Source: Hyphomicrobiales bacterium (GTDB taxonomy: Bacteria; Pseudomonadota; Alphaproteobacteria; Rhizobiales; Rhizobiaceae). Taken from it: 64,000 nt of DNA. Shown in pieces: positions 15,733-23,916 of this stretch. The notes under the pieces are model-generated. The model had not been told where the DNA came from. It did not search any database and saw only the letters and a program-made list of their open reading frames with translations. The DNA lies in contig UBWZ01000017.1 of assembly GCA_900469345.1 (NCBI GenBank), forward strand, positions 78,085 to 142,084. The letters run 5' to 3'. The position numbers were made by a program, and so were the translations under genes. The stretch's first letter is position 1, and the number at the start of each line of letters is the position of its first letter.

Positions 15733-18381
15733 CTAGCTTTTCAGCATGCGCTCGACGATATCGCGGACATCGACGGACAGGCTGGTCGCGCGTTCGATCT
15801 GCATCAGGGCGGCATGCGCATGGTCGCGGCGCTGAGGCTCCAGAGACCGCCATGAACGCATCGAGGTAAGGATGCGCGCGGCGAGTTGCGGGTTCTTCGG
15901 GTCGATCGCCAGGATCTGCTCGGCGAGCAGCCGGTAGGCTTCCCCGTCGAGCCGGTTGAAGCCGGTCGGGTTGGAAAAGGCGAAGGAGCCGATCAGTGCC
16001 CGCACCCGGTTGGGATTGCTGGCCACAAAACGGGGGCTCTGCATCAGGCGCCGGACGCGGTCGAGCGCATCGGCGCCCGGAATGGTCGCCTGGATGGAGA
16101 ACCACTTGTCGGTGACCAGCGCATTGCCTTCGAAGCGCGTCTCGAACGTTTGCAGCGCCTTTGCCGTTTCCTCTGAATTCGGGAAACGGTGGGCAAGCAC
16201 GGTCAGCGCCTGGGCGAGATCCGTCATGTTGTCGGCCGCCGCAAACGCCGCGGCCGCCTTGGCGGGGCTTGCCTCCGAATAGCTCAGATAGAGAAGGGCG
16301 ATGTTGCGCAGCGCTCGCTTGCCGGCGCTTGCCGCATCCGGCGTATAGGGGCCCGCGGCACTCATGCTGTCGAACAGGCGCAGGAACAGCTCCTTGCCCT
16401 GCATGGCGATCTCGCCGATGACGGCCTGCCGGACGGCATGGATCGCGTCCGGATCGTTGTTGCCGCCCAGTTCCCGGGCAATGTCGGATTCGCTCGGCAA
16501 TGTCAGGGCCTGGGCCCGGAATGCTGGTTCCAGCGTTTCGTCGCCGGCCGCCTCGATCAGCGCCGAAACGAAACCCGGATCGCAGTCGAGCGGATTGCCG
16601 GCCTTGCTGTCGAGAACGCCGGTCGTCAGGGTGCGGACGGCCAGTTCCGTCAGCGCCTGCCAGCGCGCGAAGAGGTCCGTGTCATGGCGGGCGATATGGC
16701 CGAGATCCGCCGGCGTCTGGTCGAAATGCAGGTTGACCGGTGCCGAGAAGGACCGGTTGAGCGACAGCACGGGCCGCGATGCAATGCCGGAGAAGGTGAA
16801 GGTCTGCTGCCGCTCGGTGAGGTGCAGCACCTCGCCGGTGACTTCGCCGCCCTTGACGGCGGAAGCCGTCGCGAGGCTGCCATTGTCCGAGATCAGCGCG
16901 AACGACAGCGGGATGTGCATCGGCTCCTTGGTCGGTTGGCCCGGTGTCGCAGGCACCATCTGCTCCAGCGACAGTGTGAAGTCGCCGCTCGCCTGGTCGT
17001 ACTGGCTGGACACGGTGACCAGCGGCGTGCCGGCCTGGTTGTACCAGAGCGAGAACTGCGTGAGGTCGCGGTCGTTTGCCTCGGCGAAGCAGGTGACAAA
17101 GTCTTCGACCGTCACCGCCTGGCCGTCATGGCGCTCGAAATAGAGGTCCATGCCGGCCTTGAAGCCCGCCTCGCCCAGCAGGGTGGCGATCATCCGGGTG
17201 ACTTCCGAGCCCTTTTCGTAGACGGTCGTCGTGTAGAAGTTGTTGATTTCGCGGTACTTGGTCGGCCGGACCGGATGCGCGAGCGGGCCGGAATCCTCCG
17301 GGAACTGCTCCGATTTCAGATGCCGGACTTCGGCGATCCGCTTGACGGCGCGCGAGCGCATGTCGGCGGAGAACTCGTGGTCGCGGTAGACCGTCAGGCC
17401 TTCCTTGAGGCACAGCTGAAACCAGTCGCGGCAGGTGATCCGGTTGCCGGTCCAGTTGTGAAAATACTCGTGGGCGATGATCGCCTCGATATTCGCGTAG
17501 TCCTGGTCGGTCGCCGTTTCCGGGTCGGCAAGCACGTACTTGTCGTTGAAGACGTTGAGCCCCTTGTTCTCCATGGCGCCCATGTTGAAATCGGACACGG
17601 CGACGATCTGGAAGATGTTGAGATCGTATTCGCGCCCAAAGCGCTCCTCGTCCCACTTCATGGAGCGCTTGAGCGCATCCATGGCATAGGCGGCGCGCGG
17701 CTCCTTGCCGTGCTCCACGTAGATCTTCAGCGCCACTTCGTTGCCGGACATCGTCTCGAACGTATCTTCGACGACGCCGAGATCGCCCGCCACCAGCGCA
17801 AACAGGTAGCTCGGTTTCGGATGCGGATCGAACCAGGCGGCAAAGGCGCGGCCTTCGTCATAGCCGGCGCCGCCCAGGAAGTTGCCGTTCGACAGCATGA
17901 CCGGGTTTGCGGCCTTGTCGCCGATGATGGTGATCGTATAGGGCGCCAGCACGTCCGGCCGGTCGGGGAAATAGGTGATGCGGCGAAAGCCTTCGGCCTC
18001 GCACTGGGTGCAGTAGATGCCGTTGGTCCGGTAGAGACCCATCAGCTGGGTATTGGCCTCCGGATTGATGAACGTCGTGATGGTGAGCTCGAACGGCGTG
18101 TCGAGCGGCAGGTCGCGCACCGTCAGGCTTTCCGGCGTGACGTCGTACTGGCTGGCCGGCATCTCGTTCTGGTCGAGCAGCAGGCCGGAAAGGGCGAGCT
18201 CGTCGCCGTCCAGGATCAGCGCTGCCGCAGCATCGACGCCCTCGCGGCGATTGAAGATAAGGCGCGATTCCACCTTGGTATTGGTGGGGTCGAGCTCGAA
18301 GGTCAGGTCGACTCGTTCCAGAATGAAATCGGTGGGACGGTAGTCTTCCAGATGAACGATCTGGCCCTTGTCTGTTCGCAT
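15733..18381 (-). CDS. pepN: Aminopeptidase N (M1 zinc metallopeptidase)
   Basis: A cytosolic aminopeptidase that completes peptide turnover. With the start at 18381 (AGGAAG 5 nt upstream; a further in-frame ATG at 18408 has no ribosome site) it has 882 residues. The exopeptidase motif GAMEN is at about 268-272 and the zinc site is HEYFH (His304, Glu305, His308) with the distal Glu327 in KEGLTVY, exactly the M1 arrangement. The C-terminal part is the long helical bowl of bacterial PepN (E. coli 870 residues). It stands alone; the upstream 300 bp holds no clear gene. Confidence 0.95.
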   Translation of the reverse strand: MRTDKGQIVHLEDYRPTDFILERVDLTFELDPTNTKVESRLIFNRREGVDAAAALILDGDELALSGLLLDQNEMPASQYDVTPESLTVRDLPLDTPFELTITTFINPEANTQLMGLYRTNGIYCTQCEAEGFRRITYFPDRPDVLAPYTITIIGDKAANPVMLSNGNFLGGAGYDEGRAFAAWFDPHPKPSYLFALVAGDLGVVEDTFETMSGNEVALKIYVEHGKEPRAAYAMDALKRSMKWDEERFGREYDLNIFQIVAVSDFNMGAMENKGLNVFNDKYVLADPETATDQDYANIEAIIAHEYFHNWTGNRITCRDWFQLCLKEGLTVYRDHEFSADMRSRAVKRIAEVRHLKSEQFPEDSGPLAHPVRPTKYREINNFYTTTVYEKGSEVTRMIATLLGEAGFKAGMDLYFERHDGQAVTVEDFVTCFAEANDRDLTQFSLWYNQAGTPLVTVSSQYDQASGDFTLSLEQMVPATPGQPTKEPMHIPLSFALISDNGSLATASAVKGGEVTGEVLHLTERQQTFTFSGIASRPVLSLNRSFSAPVNLHFDQTPADLGHIARHDTDLFARWQALTELAVRTLTTGVLDSKAGNPLDCDPGFVSALIEAAGDETLEPAFRAQALTLPSESDIARELGGNNDPDAIHAVRQAVIGEIAMQGKELFLRLFDSMSAAGPYTPDAASAGKRALRNIALLYLSYSEASPAKAAAAFAAADNMTDLAQALTVLAHRFPNSEETAKALQTFETRFEGNALVTDKWFSIQATIPGADALDRVRRLMQSPRFVASNPNRVRALIGSFAFSNPTGFNRLDGEAYRLLAEQILAIDPKNPQLAARILTSMRSWRSLEPQRRDHAHAALMQIERATSLSVDVRDIVERMLKS

Positions 18382-18642
18382 GAGTCTTCCTGAGCCGGCT
18401 TTGTTCAAGGTGGTTTGGAAACGCTGTCACAGGTCAATCCCGATGGGATCTGGCCATTACCGCGTCCGGATAGTCGCATCCAAAACTAAACGATTGTTGA
18501 ACCATGACGAAGATAGGCGATTTTGTTTGCCGCGGCCATGGAACTATTTGCGACGAGCCGTCAAAGCTGTGCTTGTCCTTGGGAACTGCGTCCTTGCAAA
18601 GCGCCAGGCCGGGAATTTCGAGGATCGGATTGCCGAAAAACC
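18382..18642. other. Gene-free stretch upstream of pepN
   Basis: No open frame with a ribosome site, repeat or RNA gene was recognised here. It should contain the pepN promoter on the minus strand, but no convincing -35/-10 pair was picked out. At its upper edge lies the terminator of the small-protein unit. Confidence 0.4.
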
Positions 18643-18671
18643 AAAAAGGCCCGGGCGTTTCCGCGCGGACC
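18643..18671 (-). terminator. Rho-independent terminator of the small-protein unit
   Basis: On the minus strand GGTCCGCGCG and CGCCCGGGCC pair over 10 positions (one mismatch, one G-T) around a GAAA tetraloop, followed by TTTTTGGTTTTT. It lies 27 nt beyond the stop of the 51-codon gene and supports real minus-strand transcription there. Confidence 0.82.
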
Positions 18672-18697
18672 TCGGTCGTTCGACTGCCGTCGAAACG

Positions 18698-18853
18698 TCA
18701 GAACGGGATGCTGTTTGTATCACGATGGGACGCCGGACCGGCATCGTTCAGGCGGTCGCCGGCGCGGCTGTACTCGCGCGAGGCATTGATGGCGGCTCCG
18801 ATCTGCAGCAGGCTGTCGCGCAGCGCGCGGATCGGGTGAAGCATGGTCGCCAT
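18698..18853 (-). CDS. Unknown small protein, 51 residues
   Basis: Not recognised. The ATG at 18853 is preceded by AAGGA about 9 nt upstream. The product is basic to neutral, starts MATMLHPIRALRDSL and has an amphipathic helical look up to about residue 35, then a polar tail. It lacks a signal peptide or membrane segment. It follows another small gene by 17 nt and a strong terminator lies just downstream, so the two seem to form a dedicated transcription unit. Coding status is inferred from the ribosome site, the terminator and the close spacing. Confidence 0.5.
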   Translation of the reverse strand: MATMLHPIRALRDSLLQIGAAINASREYSRAGDRLNDAGPASHRDTNSIPF

Positions 18854-18870
18854 GGGCCTGTCCTTCTTTC

Positions 18871-19062
18871 TTATCTTTCGCAGAAGTCTGCAAAGATGGC
18901 CGATGGGCGGGTAATGCCGACCGGGCGTCCCAGAGCGCGGGACGTGATCTGCTCGTTCGTCGCCGAGCCGAAATGATGATAGCCCTGGCTGGAGCGCGGC
19001 GACAGGCCGGCAATCCTGAGGGTTTCGAAGCCCGAATGAATCGGGCGGAAGCGCGTCGTCAT
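18871..19062 (-). CDS. Unknown small protein, 63 residues
   Basis: Not recognised. ATG at 19062 follows AAGGAA by about 8 nt. The product is Arg/Ser/Gly-rich with two cysteine-free polar halves and a single Cys near the end (FADFCER); no signal peptide or membrane helix. It is the first gene of the two-gene small-protein unit that ends at the terminator near 18650. A longer overlapping frame starting at 19093 has no ribosome site and is probably spurious. Confidence 0.5.
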   Translation of the reverse strand: MTTRFRPIHSGFETLRIAGLSPRSSQGYHHFGSATNEQITSRALGRPVGITRPSAIFADFCER

Positions 19063-19152
19063 GGCCTTGGTTCCTTAATGTGGTTCCTCCCAAGACACTT
19101 CGCTAATATTGCAGTGCATCATCGATTCCGCAATGCGACATAAAGCCGTGCT

Positions 19153-19173
19153 GCCATGCGTCTTCTGCATGGC
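19153..19173. repeat. Inverted repeat after the glycosylase gene
   Basis: GCCATGC-N7-GCATGGC, perfect 7-bp arms. It lies about 54 nt past the end of the minus-strand glycosylase gene and about 90 nt upstream of the small-protein unit. It could be a weak terminator for the former or an operator for the latter; no T-run follows. Confidence 0.4.
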
Positions 19174-19226
19174 AAGCTTCATATTTCTTTAATCAAGCGA
19201 GACGATAGCGGCGAAATGCCTTGTTT

Positions 19227-20147
19227 TTAGGCTTTCGCGGCTGTGATTCGTTTCTGGAACGCCAAAAGGTCCTGCCAGGCCAAAGTCTTGTTGGCCGGTG
19301 CGGCGAGCAGTTCGTGCGGATGCAGCGTGGCCAGGGCGTCGACCGATCGTCCGCCTACCTGGATTGTCTGCCAGCTGCCGCGCATGGAATGGATCGTGCC
19401 GGTGCCGCCGAGGAAGAAACGCGCCGGGAAATTGCCCAGCAGCAGCAGATGCCGGGGCTCGGCCAGCGCCAGCTGCCGCTCCAGGAAGGGTCGGCAGATC
19501 TCGAGCTCGGCAGGCGAGGGCATCCGGTTTCCGGGCGGGCGCCACGGAATGATGTTGGTGAGGAGAACCGTCTCGCGCGACAGGCCGATTGCACCGAGCA
19601 TGCGGTCGAGCAGCTGGCCCTGGCGTCCGGAAAAGGCGACGCCGTCGCGGTCGTCGTCCGCGTTCGGCATCGGGCCGACCACCATGATGCCGGAGGCCGG
19701 GCTGCCGGAGGCAAACACGGTCGACCGGGCACCGTTCTTTAGATTGCAGCCGTTGAACGCTTCGAGAGCTGCCTGCAGCTCGGACAGCGAGCGGGCGCTG
19801 TCGGCGGCAAAGCGCGCTGCGGACACCGCCTCTCCGTCGGGGACGGCGACGTCGTTTTGCCCCGACGATGCGGCACCCGCCATCGAGACCGCGGCCCGCG
19901 GCGCCGTTCGGGTGGCGGCGGCTGCGGGTGTGCCGCTCTGCGGGGCAGCAGGCATGGTCTCGGGCGCGGATGCGGCAGGGCGCTGAGCGGCGTTCGCCCG
20001 CGCTGCGGCATGCGCGGCCTTCTGGGCGGCGAACTGCGCGAAGCGGTCGACCGGCTCGTCTTCCACCAGCCATTCCACCCCTGATTCCGCATAGAACTGC
20101 AGAAGGGCTCGAAGCTCTCTCGGGTCGAGTTCACTGGCGCTGTTCAT
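19227..20147 (-). CDS. Uracil-DNA glycosylase superfamily protein, family-4 like
   Basis: A 306-residue protein with an Ala-rich N-terminal extension of about 115 residues and a C-terminal UDG fold. Conserved stretches include GRQGQLLDRML, TNIIPWRPPGNR and the motif-2 region LHPHELL. Numbered from the upstream GTG at 20156, the expected motif-1 GEAPG reads GPMPN (161-165), and only two of the four Fe-S cysteines of family 4 remain (Cys137, Cys221; the third site is Trp). ATG at 20147 is preferred over that GTG because AGGGTG lies 8 nt before it. It may repair uracil in DNA, but activity is uncertain because of the altered motif. Confidence 0.75.
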   Translation of the reverse strand: MNSASELDPRELRALLQFYAESGVEWLVEDEPVDRFAQFAAQKAAHAAARANAAQRPAASAPETMPAAPQSGTPAAAATRTAPRAAVSMAGAASSGQNDVAVPDGEAVSAARFAADSARSLSELQAALEAFNGCNLKNGARSTVFASGSPASGIMVVGPMPNADDDRDGVAFSGRQGQLLDRMLGAIGLSRETVLLTNIIPWRPPGNRMPSPAELEICRPFLERQLALAEPRHLLLLGNFPARFFLGGTGTIHSMRGSWQTIQVGGRSVDALATLHPHELLAAPANKTLAWQDLLAFQKRITAAKA

Positions 20148-20205
20148 GGGCAGCACCCTACCGAACCGGCTGCCGGGTGGGAAGTCACGTTGCGTGTCGC
20201 GTCGC

Positions 20206-21498
20206 TCAGGCCGCCCATTGCGCGGCGTCGTCGCCCTCGCCGATCAGCGCAAGACCATGGGCAATCGACAGCAGTTCGCCGCCGCTTTCGATCTTGGAGG
20301 CATCGAATCGGCGCGTGAAGATTTGCCGCACGGCGGGGACGAAGGACGTGCCGCCGGTCAGGAACACCTTGTCCACCTGCTCGGGGGCGGTCTGCGTCTT
20401 GGTCAGGACCTCGTCGAGAGCGCCTTCGATGCGGGCGAGATCGTCGGCGATCCAGCTTTCGAAATCGGTCCGCTTGACACTCTTCTTGCCGGCCTTGCCG
20501 AGCGGCGCGAAATCGAACTCCGCTTCTTCCGAGGCGGAAAGCCCCATCTTCGTGGCAGAAATCGCCTGGTAGAGGGGATAGCCCTCGTCATGCTCGACAA
20601 GATCGATGAACAGCTCCAGCTTGTCCGGAGCGAGCGACGAGCGCACCAGCGATTTCAGATCGGTGAACTCGCGGGTCGTCTTGAAGATCGAAAGCTGGTT
20701 CCAGCGCGAAAAGGCCGCGTAATAGCCGGAGGGCACTTCCAGCAGCTTGTCGAAGCTCTTGAAATAGGTGCCCTTGCCGATCTCCGGCGCGACCAGGTGC
20801 TCGATCATCCGCGCGTCGAAATGGTCGCCGGCGATGCCGACGCCGGAATGGCCGATCGGCGTCGCCACCAGCTTGCCCGCCTGCCGCTCGAACCGGATCA
20901 GCGAATAGTCCGTCGTGCCGCCGCCAAAGTCGGCGACCAGCACGGTCGCATCGGTCTTCAGCGTCTGTGCGAAGTAGTAGGCGGCCGCCACCGGCTCGTA
21001 GACATAGTGGATCTCGGGAAAGCCGAGCCGTGTCAGGGCTTCGTTGTAGCGCTGCGTGGCAAGGTTCGGATCGGGGTTGGCGCCGGCAAAATGCACCGGG
21101 CGACCGGCGACCAGTCGCGAGATCTCGCCGGGCCACTGGTCTCCCGCATAGGCCTTCAGCCGCTTCAGGAAGATTTCCATCAGGTCTTCGAACGTGTGAC
21201 GGCGCGCAAACACCAGCGTCCCCTGGAAAAGGGCGCTGGCGGCAAAAGTCTTGATCGACTGCAGAAAGCGCGCATCGCCGGGATTGTCGATGAACTGGCG
21301 GATTGCCGCCTGGCCGGCTTCCACCTTCAGCGCCTGGGCGCCGAGCTGCGCATCCTTCATGAACGAGAGCGCCGTGCGCATCGAATCCGTGGTGCCGGCG
21401 CTGCTGGAAAACTGCAGCGAATGCGTCGTGGCGCCGCTGTCCGCCAAAGCCAGAACCGTATTGGTCGTGCCGAAATCAAGCCCGAGCGCCCGTGCCAT
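20206..21498 (-). CDS. yegD: Hsp70-family protein, YegD-like
   Basis: A 430-residue actin/Hsp70-fold ATPase. It opens with the phosphate-1 motif LGLDFGTTNTVLALA and later has the second phosphate motif VLVADFGGGTTDYSL and the adenosine motif VFLTGGTSFVPAVR. It ends soon after the nucleotide-binding domain, so it lacks the long peptide-binding domain of DnaK, which is the YegD plan. The start at 21498 follows AAGGAG by 7 nt. No DnaJ or GrpE partner is near; its neighbour is a low-complexity protein, which could be a client (inference only). Confidence 0.88.
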   Translation of the reverse strand: MARALGLDFGTTNTVLALADSGATTHSLQFSSSAGTTDSMRTALSFMKDAQLGAQALKVEAGQAAIRQFIDNPGDARFLQSIKTFAASALFQGTLVFARRHTFEDLMEIFLKRLKAYAGDQWPGEISRLVAGRPVHFAGANPDPNLATQRYNEALTRLGFPEIHYVYEPVAAAYYFAQTLKTDATVLVADFGGGTTDYSLIRFERQAGKLVATPIGHSGVGIAGDHFDARMIEHLVAPEIGKGTYFKSFDKLLEVPSGYYAAFSRWNQLSIFKTTREFTDLKSLVRSSLAPDKLELFIDLVEHDEGYPLYQAISATKMGLSASEEAEFDFAPLGKAGKKSVKRTDFESWIADDLARIEGALDEVLTKTQTAPEQVDKVFLTGGTSFVPAVRQIFTRRFDASKIESGGELLSIAHGLALIGEGDDAAQWAA

Positions 21499-21567
21499 GG
21501 CCGTGCTCCTTAAATCTACGTCGAAATTGATGAACCGGAGCCGCTGCTTCCGAGGGCAACAGGACGC

Positions 21568-21599
21568 GAAAACGCGCCCCGTTTTTCAAGAGGGCGCGT
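21568..21599 (-). terminator. Probable terminator of the low-complexity protein gene
   Basis: Perfect 8-bp arms ACGCGCCC (21572-21579) and GGGCGCGT (21592-21599). On the minus strand the stem is followed by TTTTCG. It lies 61 nt past the stop of the upstream minus-strand gene and before the yegD start. Confidence 0.6.
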
Positions 21600-21659
21600 G
21601 ATGGCACAAGGTGCGGGCGAAGGCAAGAGCGGAGCGGATGCGTACCGCTCCGATTGTCG

Positions 21660-22688
21660 TCACGCCTGGCGGTAGATCTGTTCCGTTTCCAGTCTCTGGG
21701 ATGCGTCGTTGGAGCCAAACAGGGTGCCGAGCGTCTGGCTCTGCTTGGAAACGATATTGTCCAGCATCTGGCTCACCAGCAGGCTTTGCACGACTTCCGA
21801 AGCCCGTTGCCGAACCTGCTGTTCCTCGTCGGAACCGGTCGCTCCGAACCGGGCCTGAATCCTAGCGACCTGGTCGCGGAAATTCGCGACATGATCGGCA
21901 GCCGCTTTTTTGGGGAGGGACGTCGACGCGGTGGTCGAGGCGCTTGGCGCCGAAGCGGGTGTTTCCGAACTCGAGCCGGTCGCCGGTGCGGTGGATGCCG
22001 TGCCAGCCTCGGCAGGATCCGTCGAGACGGGACCGGACGCGTTGCCGGCATTGCTGCTGCCCGCAGCGCTGCTGCCCGACGAGGAAGCGCCGGTCGAGCC
22101 AGGGGATCCAGCCGAGCCGGTCGAACCCGTCGAGCCGGTCGATTCGCTGGGTTCATTCGAGCCCGCCGAGCCCGCTGTGTCAGTCGAGCCGGCCGAGCTG
22201 GCTGAACCGGTCGTGCCAGGAGCTCCAGCCGAGCCGGTCGAACCAGCCGCATCGTTCTCTGTCGCTTCGGACCCGCTGTCGCGGCCTGTCGTTTCTCCAG
22301 CCTCGACGCCGCTTGGCTCGGAACTTTCGGAGCCCGCTGTCTCCTCGGCAGTGTTGCTGTCCGCTGCTCCCGGCGCGGCCGACACCGGCGTTTCGGAAGC
22401 GTCCGACTCGCCCACGCTATCGCCACTGTCTGCAGTTGCAGGCTCGGACGTCGTGGGCTGCTCGCTCGAAGCAGCCGGCGTGGCGGAGTAGATGCCGTCG
22501 TCGCTGTTGTCGACTTGCGTGTCGTTCTCATCGCTCGTCGCCGTTTCCGCGGTGGTCTGGCCGCTACTGGCCGGGGTGGCTGCTGACGAATTGCCCGATG
22601 CCGCGCTGGCCGGTGGCGTGCTCGGGCTGGACGTCTGGCTCGGTGAGGAAGAACTCGATCCCCCCTTGAAGATGCTATCGATTAACAC
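21660..22688 (-). CDS. Low-complexity Ser/Gly/Thr/Ala-rich protein with a compact C-terminal domain
   Basis: Not recognised. The 342 residues fall into three parts: a short start (MLIDSIFKGG), a long low-complexity region (about 11-260) with almost no aromatic residue (only Tyr67), acidic between 50 and 145 and then dominated by GSTGSAG-type repeats, and a C-terminal domain (261-342) with normal composition and predicted helices (HVANFRDQVARIQARFG, VVQSLLVSQMLDNIV). No signal peptide is evident. The DNA has matching short repeats of GAGCCGGTC type. The C-terminal part looks conserved in style; the rest looks like a linker or intrinsically disordered tether. Function unknown. Confidence 0.7.
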   Translation of the reverse strand: MLIDSIFKGGSSSSSPSQTSSPSTPPASAASGNSSAATPASSGQTTAETATSDENDTQVDNSDDGIYSATPAASSEQPTTSEPATADSGDSVGESDASETPVSAAPGAADSNTAEETAGSESSEPSGVEAGETTGRDSGSEATENDAAGSTGSAGAPGTTGSASSAGSTDTAGSAGSNEPSESTGSTGSTGSAGSPGSTGASSSGSSAAGSSNAGNASGPVSTDPAEAGTASTAPATGSSSETPASAPSASTTASTSLPKKAAADHVANFRDQVARIQARFGATGSDEEQQVRQRASEVVQSLLVSQMLDNIVSKQSQTLGTLFGSNDASQRLETEQIYRQA

Positions 22689-22922
22689 TGTATGACCCTT
22701 TGCTTGCTATTCAAGCAAAGCCTTTATCAGCGCCATCTTGACCCATAGTCAAAACCGGCGGGACAAGTTAACTCAGTTTTTACAGGTCCATGATCGATCT
22801 TCCCGGCGTTCCCGAGCAAGTCTTTCTAAGCTATTAGAAAGACTGATTTATCTCTTCCTGGTCACGGTTGCGTGTAGGGTTGTTGCGGCAGGTCTCCGCT
22901 CCCGAATCGCGTCCGGCCCGCG
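22689..22922. other. Non-coding spacer with a perfect 26-bp palindrome
   Basis: This AT-rich spacer lies between the end of the LysR gene and the start of the low-complexity protein gene, both minus strand. It must hold the promoter of the latter. Apart from the inverted repeat at 22819-22844 no feature was recognised. Confidence 0.4.
22819..22844. repeat. Perfect inverted repeat, 11-bp arms, 4-nt loop
   Basis: Arms AGTCTTTCTAA and TTAGAAAGACT around GCTA. It lies about 80 nt after the LysR stop and 130 nt before the next minus-strand start. There is no T-run on the minus strand, so it may be either a terminator-like hairpin or a protein-binding site. Confidence 0.65.
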
Positions 22923-23816
22923 CTATCCCGCCTGTCCACGGGTTTGTGCCGCCTGCTCGGCAAGCCAGCTTCGGAAAATCTCCATGGCCGGCGTCGGCGC
23001 GCGGGATTTCAGCCGTGTCAGCCAGTAGCTGCCCTTGGAAATAGAGATCGGGAACGGCTGCCGGAGTGCGCCCGTCGCCACATGGCGGGAAAACATCAGC
23101 GGTGGCGCAAGCGCGACACCGGCGCCCTGCAGCGCGGCGTCGACCATCAGAACGGAACTGTCGAACACCAGGCCGTGGATCGGCGGTGCAGCCACCTCGG
23201 CAGCAGCAAACCAGCTTGGCCATTCATCGGCCCGGTAGGAGCGCAGCAGAGGCTGCGCCGCCACGTCTTCGATCGAGCCCAGCTGGTCCGCGATGGCGGG
23301 AATGCACAGCACCGAAAGCGGCGCCTCGAACAGCGTTTCGGCCTCGGTGTCGTGCCAGGCGCCGTTGCCGAACTTGATTGCGTAGTCGAGCCCTTCCGCC
23401 GCGATGTCGACGCGGTTGTTGTTGGTCGAGAGTCTAAGGTCGACGAACGGGTACCGCCGGTGGAAATCGCCAAGCCGCGGCACCAGCCATCCGACCGCGA
23501 ACGTCCCAACAGTGCCGAGCTTCAGCACCTGGCGCACATGCCCGCCCTCGAACCGGTCCAGCATCTCCGCCATGCGGTCGAAACTTTCCTGCAGCGCCGG
23601 CAGCAGCGCCTGTCCTTCCTCGGTGATCATCAGCCCGCGTGGCAGGCGCCGGAACAGCGTGGCGCCCAGCCGCTGCTCGAGGATCTTCACCTGATGGCTG
23701 ACGGCAGCCTGGGTGACGCAGAGTTCGATCGCTGCCCGGGTAAAGCTCAGATGCCTGGCGGCCGCCTCGAAAGCGCGCAGGGCATTGAGCGGCAAATACG
23801 GTCGGACCATGGGCAA
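22923..23816 (-). CDS. LysR-type regulator, AmpR/GcvA-like
   Basis: A 297-residue LysR regulator. The N-terminal helix-turn-helix (about 6-65) reads LNALRAFEAAARHLSFTRAA followed by CVTQAAVSHQVK, which is very close to the AmpR/GcvA group; the C-terminal part is a periplasmic-binding-like effector domain. It is divergent from a class D beta-lactamase gene with a 100-bp gap, the classic AmpR-bla layout, so control of that beta-lactamase by a cell-wall signal is the best guess. GcvA-like regulators with other roles share the same N-terminus, so the exact function is inference. Confidence 0.85.
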   Translation of the reverse strand: MPMVRPYLPLNALRAFEAAARHLSFTRAAIELCVTQAAVSHQVKILEQRLGATLFRRLPRGLMITEEGQALLPALQESFDRMAEMLDRFEGGHVRQVLKLGTVGTFAVGWLVPRLGDFHRRYPFVDLRLSTNNNRVDIAAEGLDYAIKFGNGAWHDTEAETLFEAPLSVLCIPAIADQLGSIEDVAAQPLLRSYRADEWPSWFAAAEVAAPPIHGLVFDSSVLMVDAALQGAGVALAPPLMFSRHVATGALRQPFPISISKGSYWLTRLKSRAPTPAMEIFRSWLAEQAAQTRGQAG

Positions 23817-23821
23817 TGCCC

Positions 23822-23832
23822 TAGCTGAGCTA
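23822..23832. promoter_or_regulatory. Possible LysR-binding dyad in the divergent region
   Basis: TAGCTGAGCTA is a perfect 11-bp palindrome about a central G, located just upstream of the LysR start and 85 bp from the beta-lactamase start. Short and unproven; offered because autoregulated LysR genes usually carry such a site here. Confidence 0.3.
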
Positions 23833-23916
23833 ATGTCTGACAGCAGTTATCATCGTTTGATCGTCACCCGCAAGCCGGCCTAGAACAGCGCTCACGCAAA
23901 TCACCCGGAGCAGAGC

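Noticed and set aside
16189..18393. A 734-codon plus-strand frame over pepN
   Set aside because: Antisense to a well-supported aminopeptidase; no ribosome site or family motif.
22087..22260. Tandem short repeats that might suggest a CRISPR array or satellite
   Set aside because: They are GAGCCGGTC-like codon repeats inside the low-complexity protein, not spaced repeats with unique spacers.
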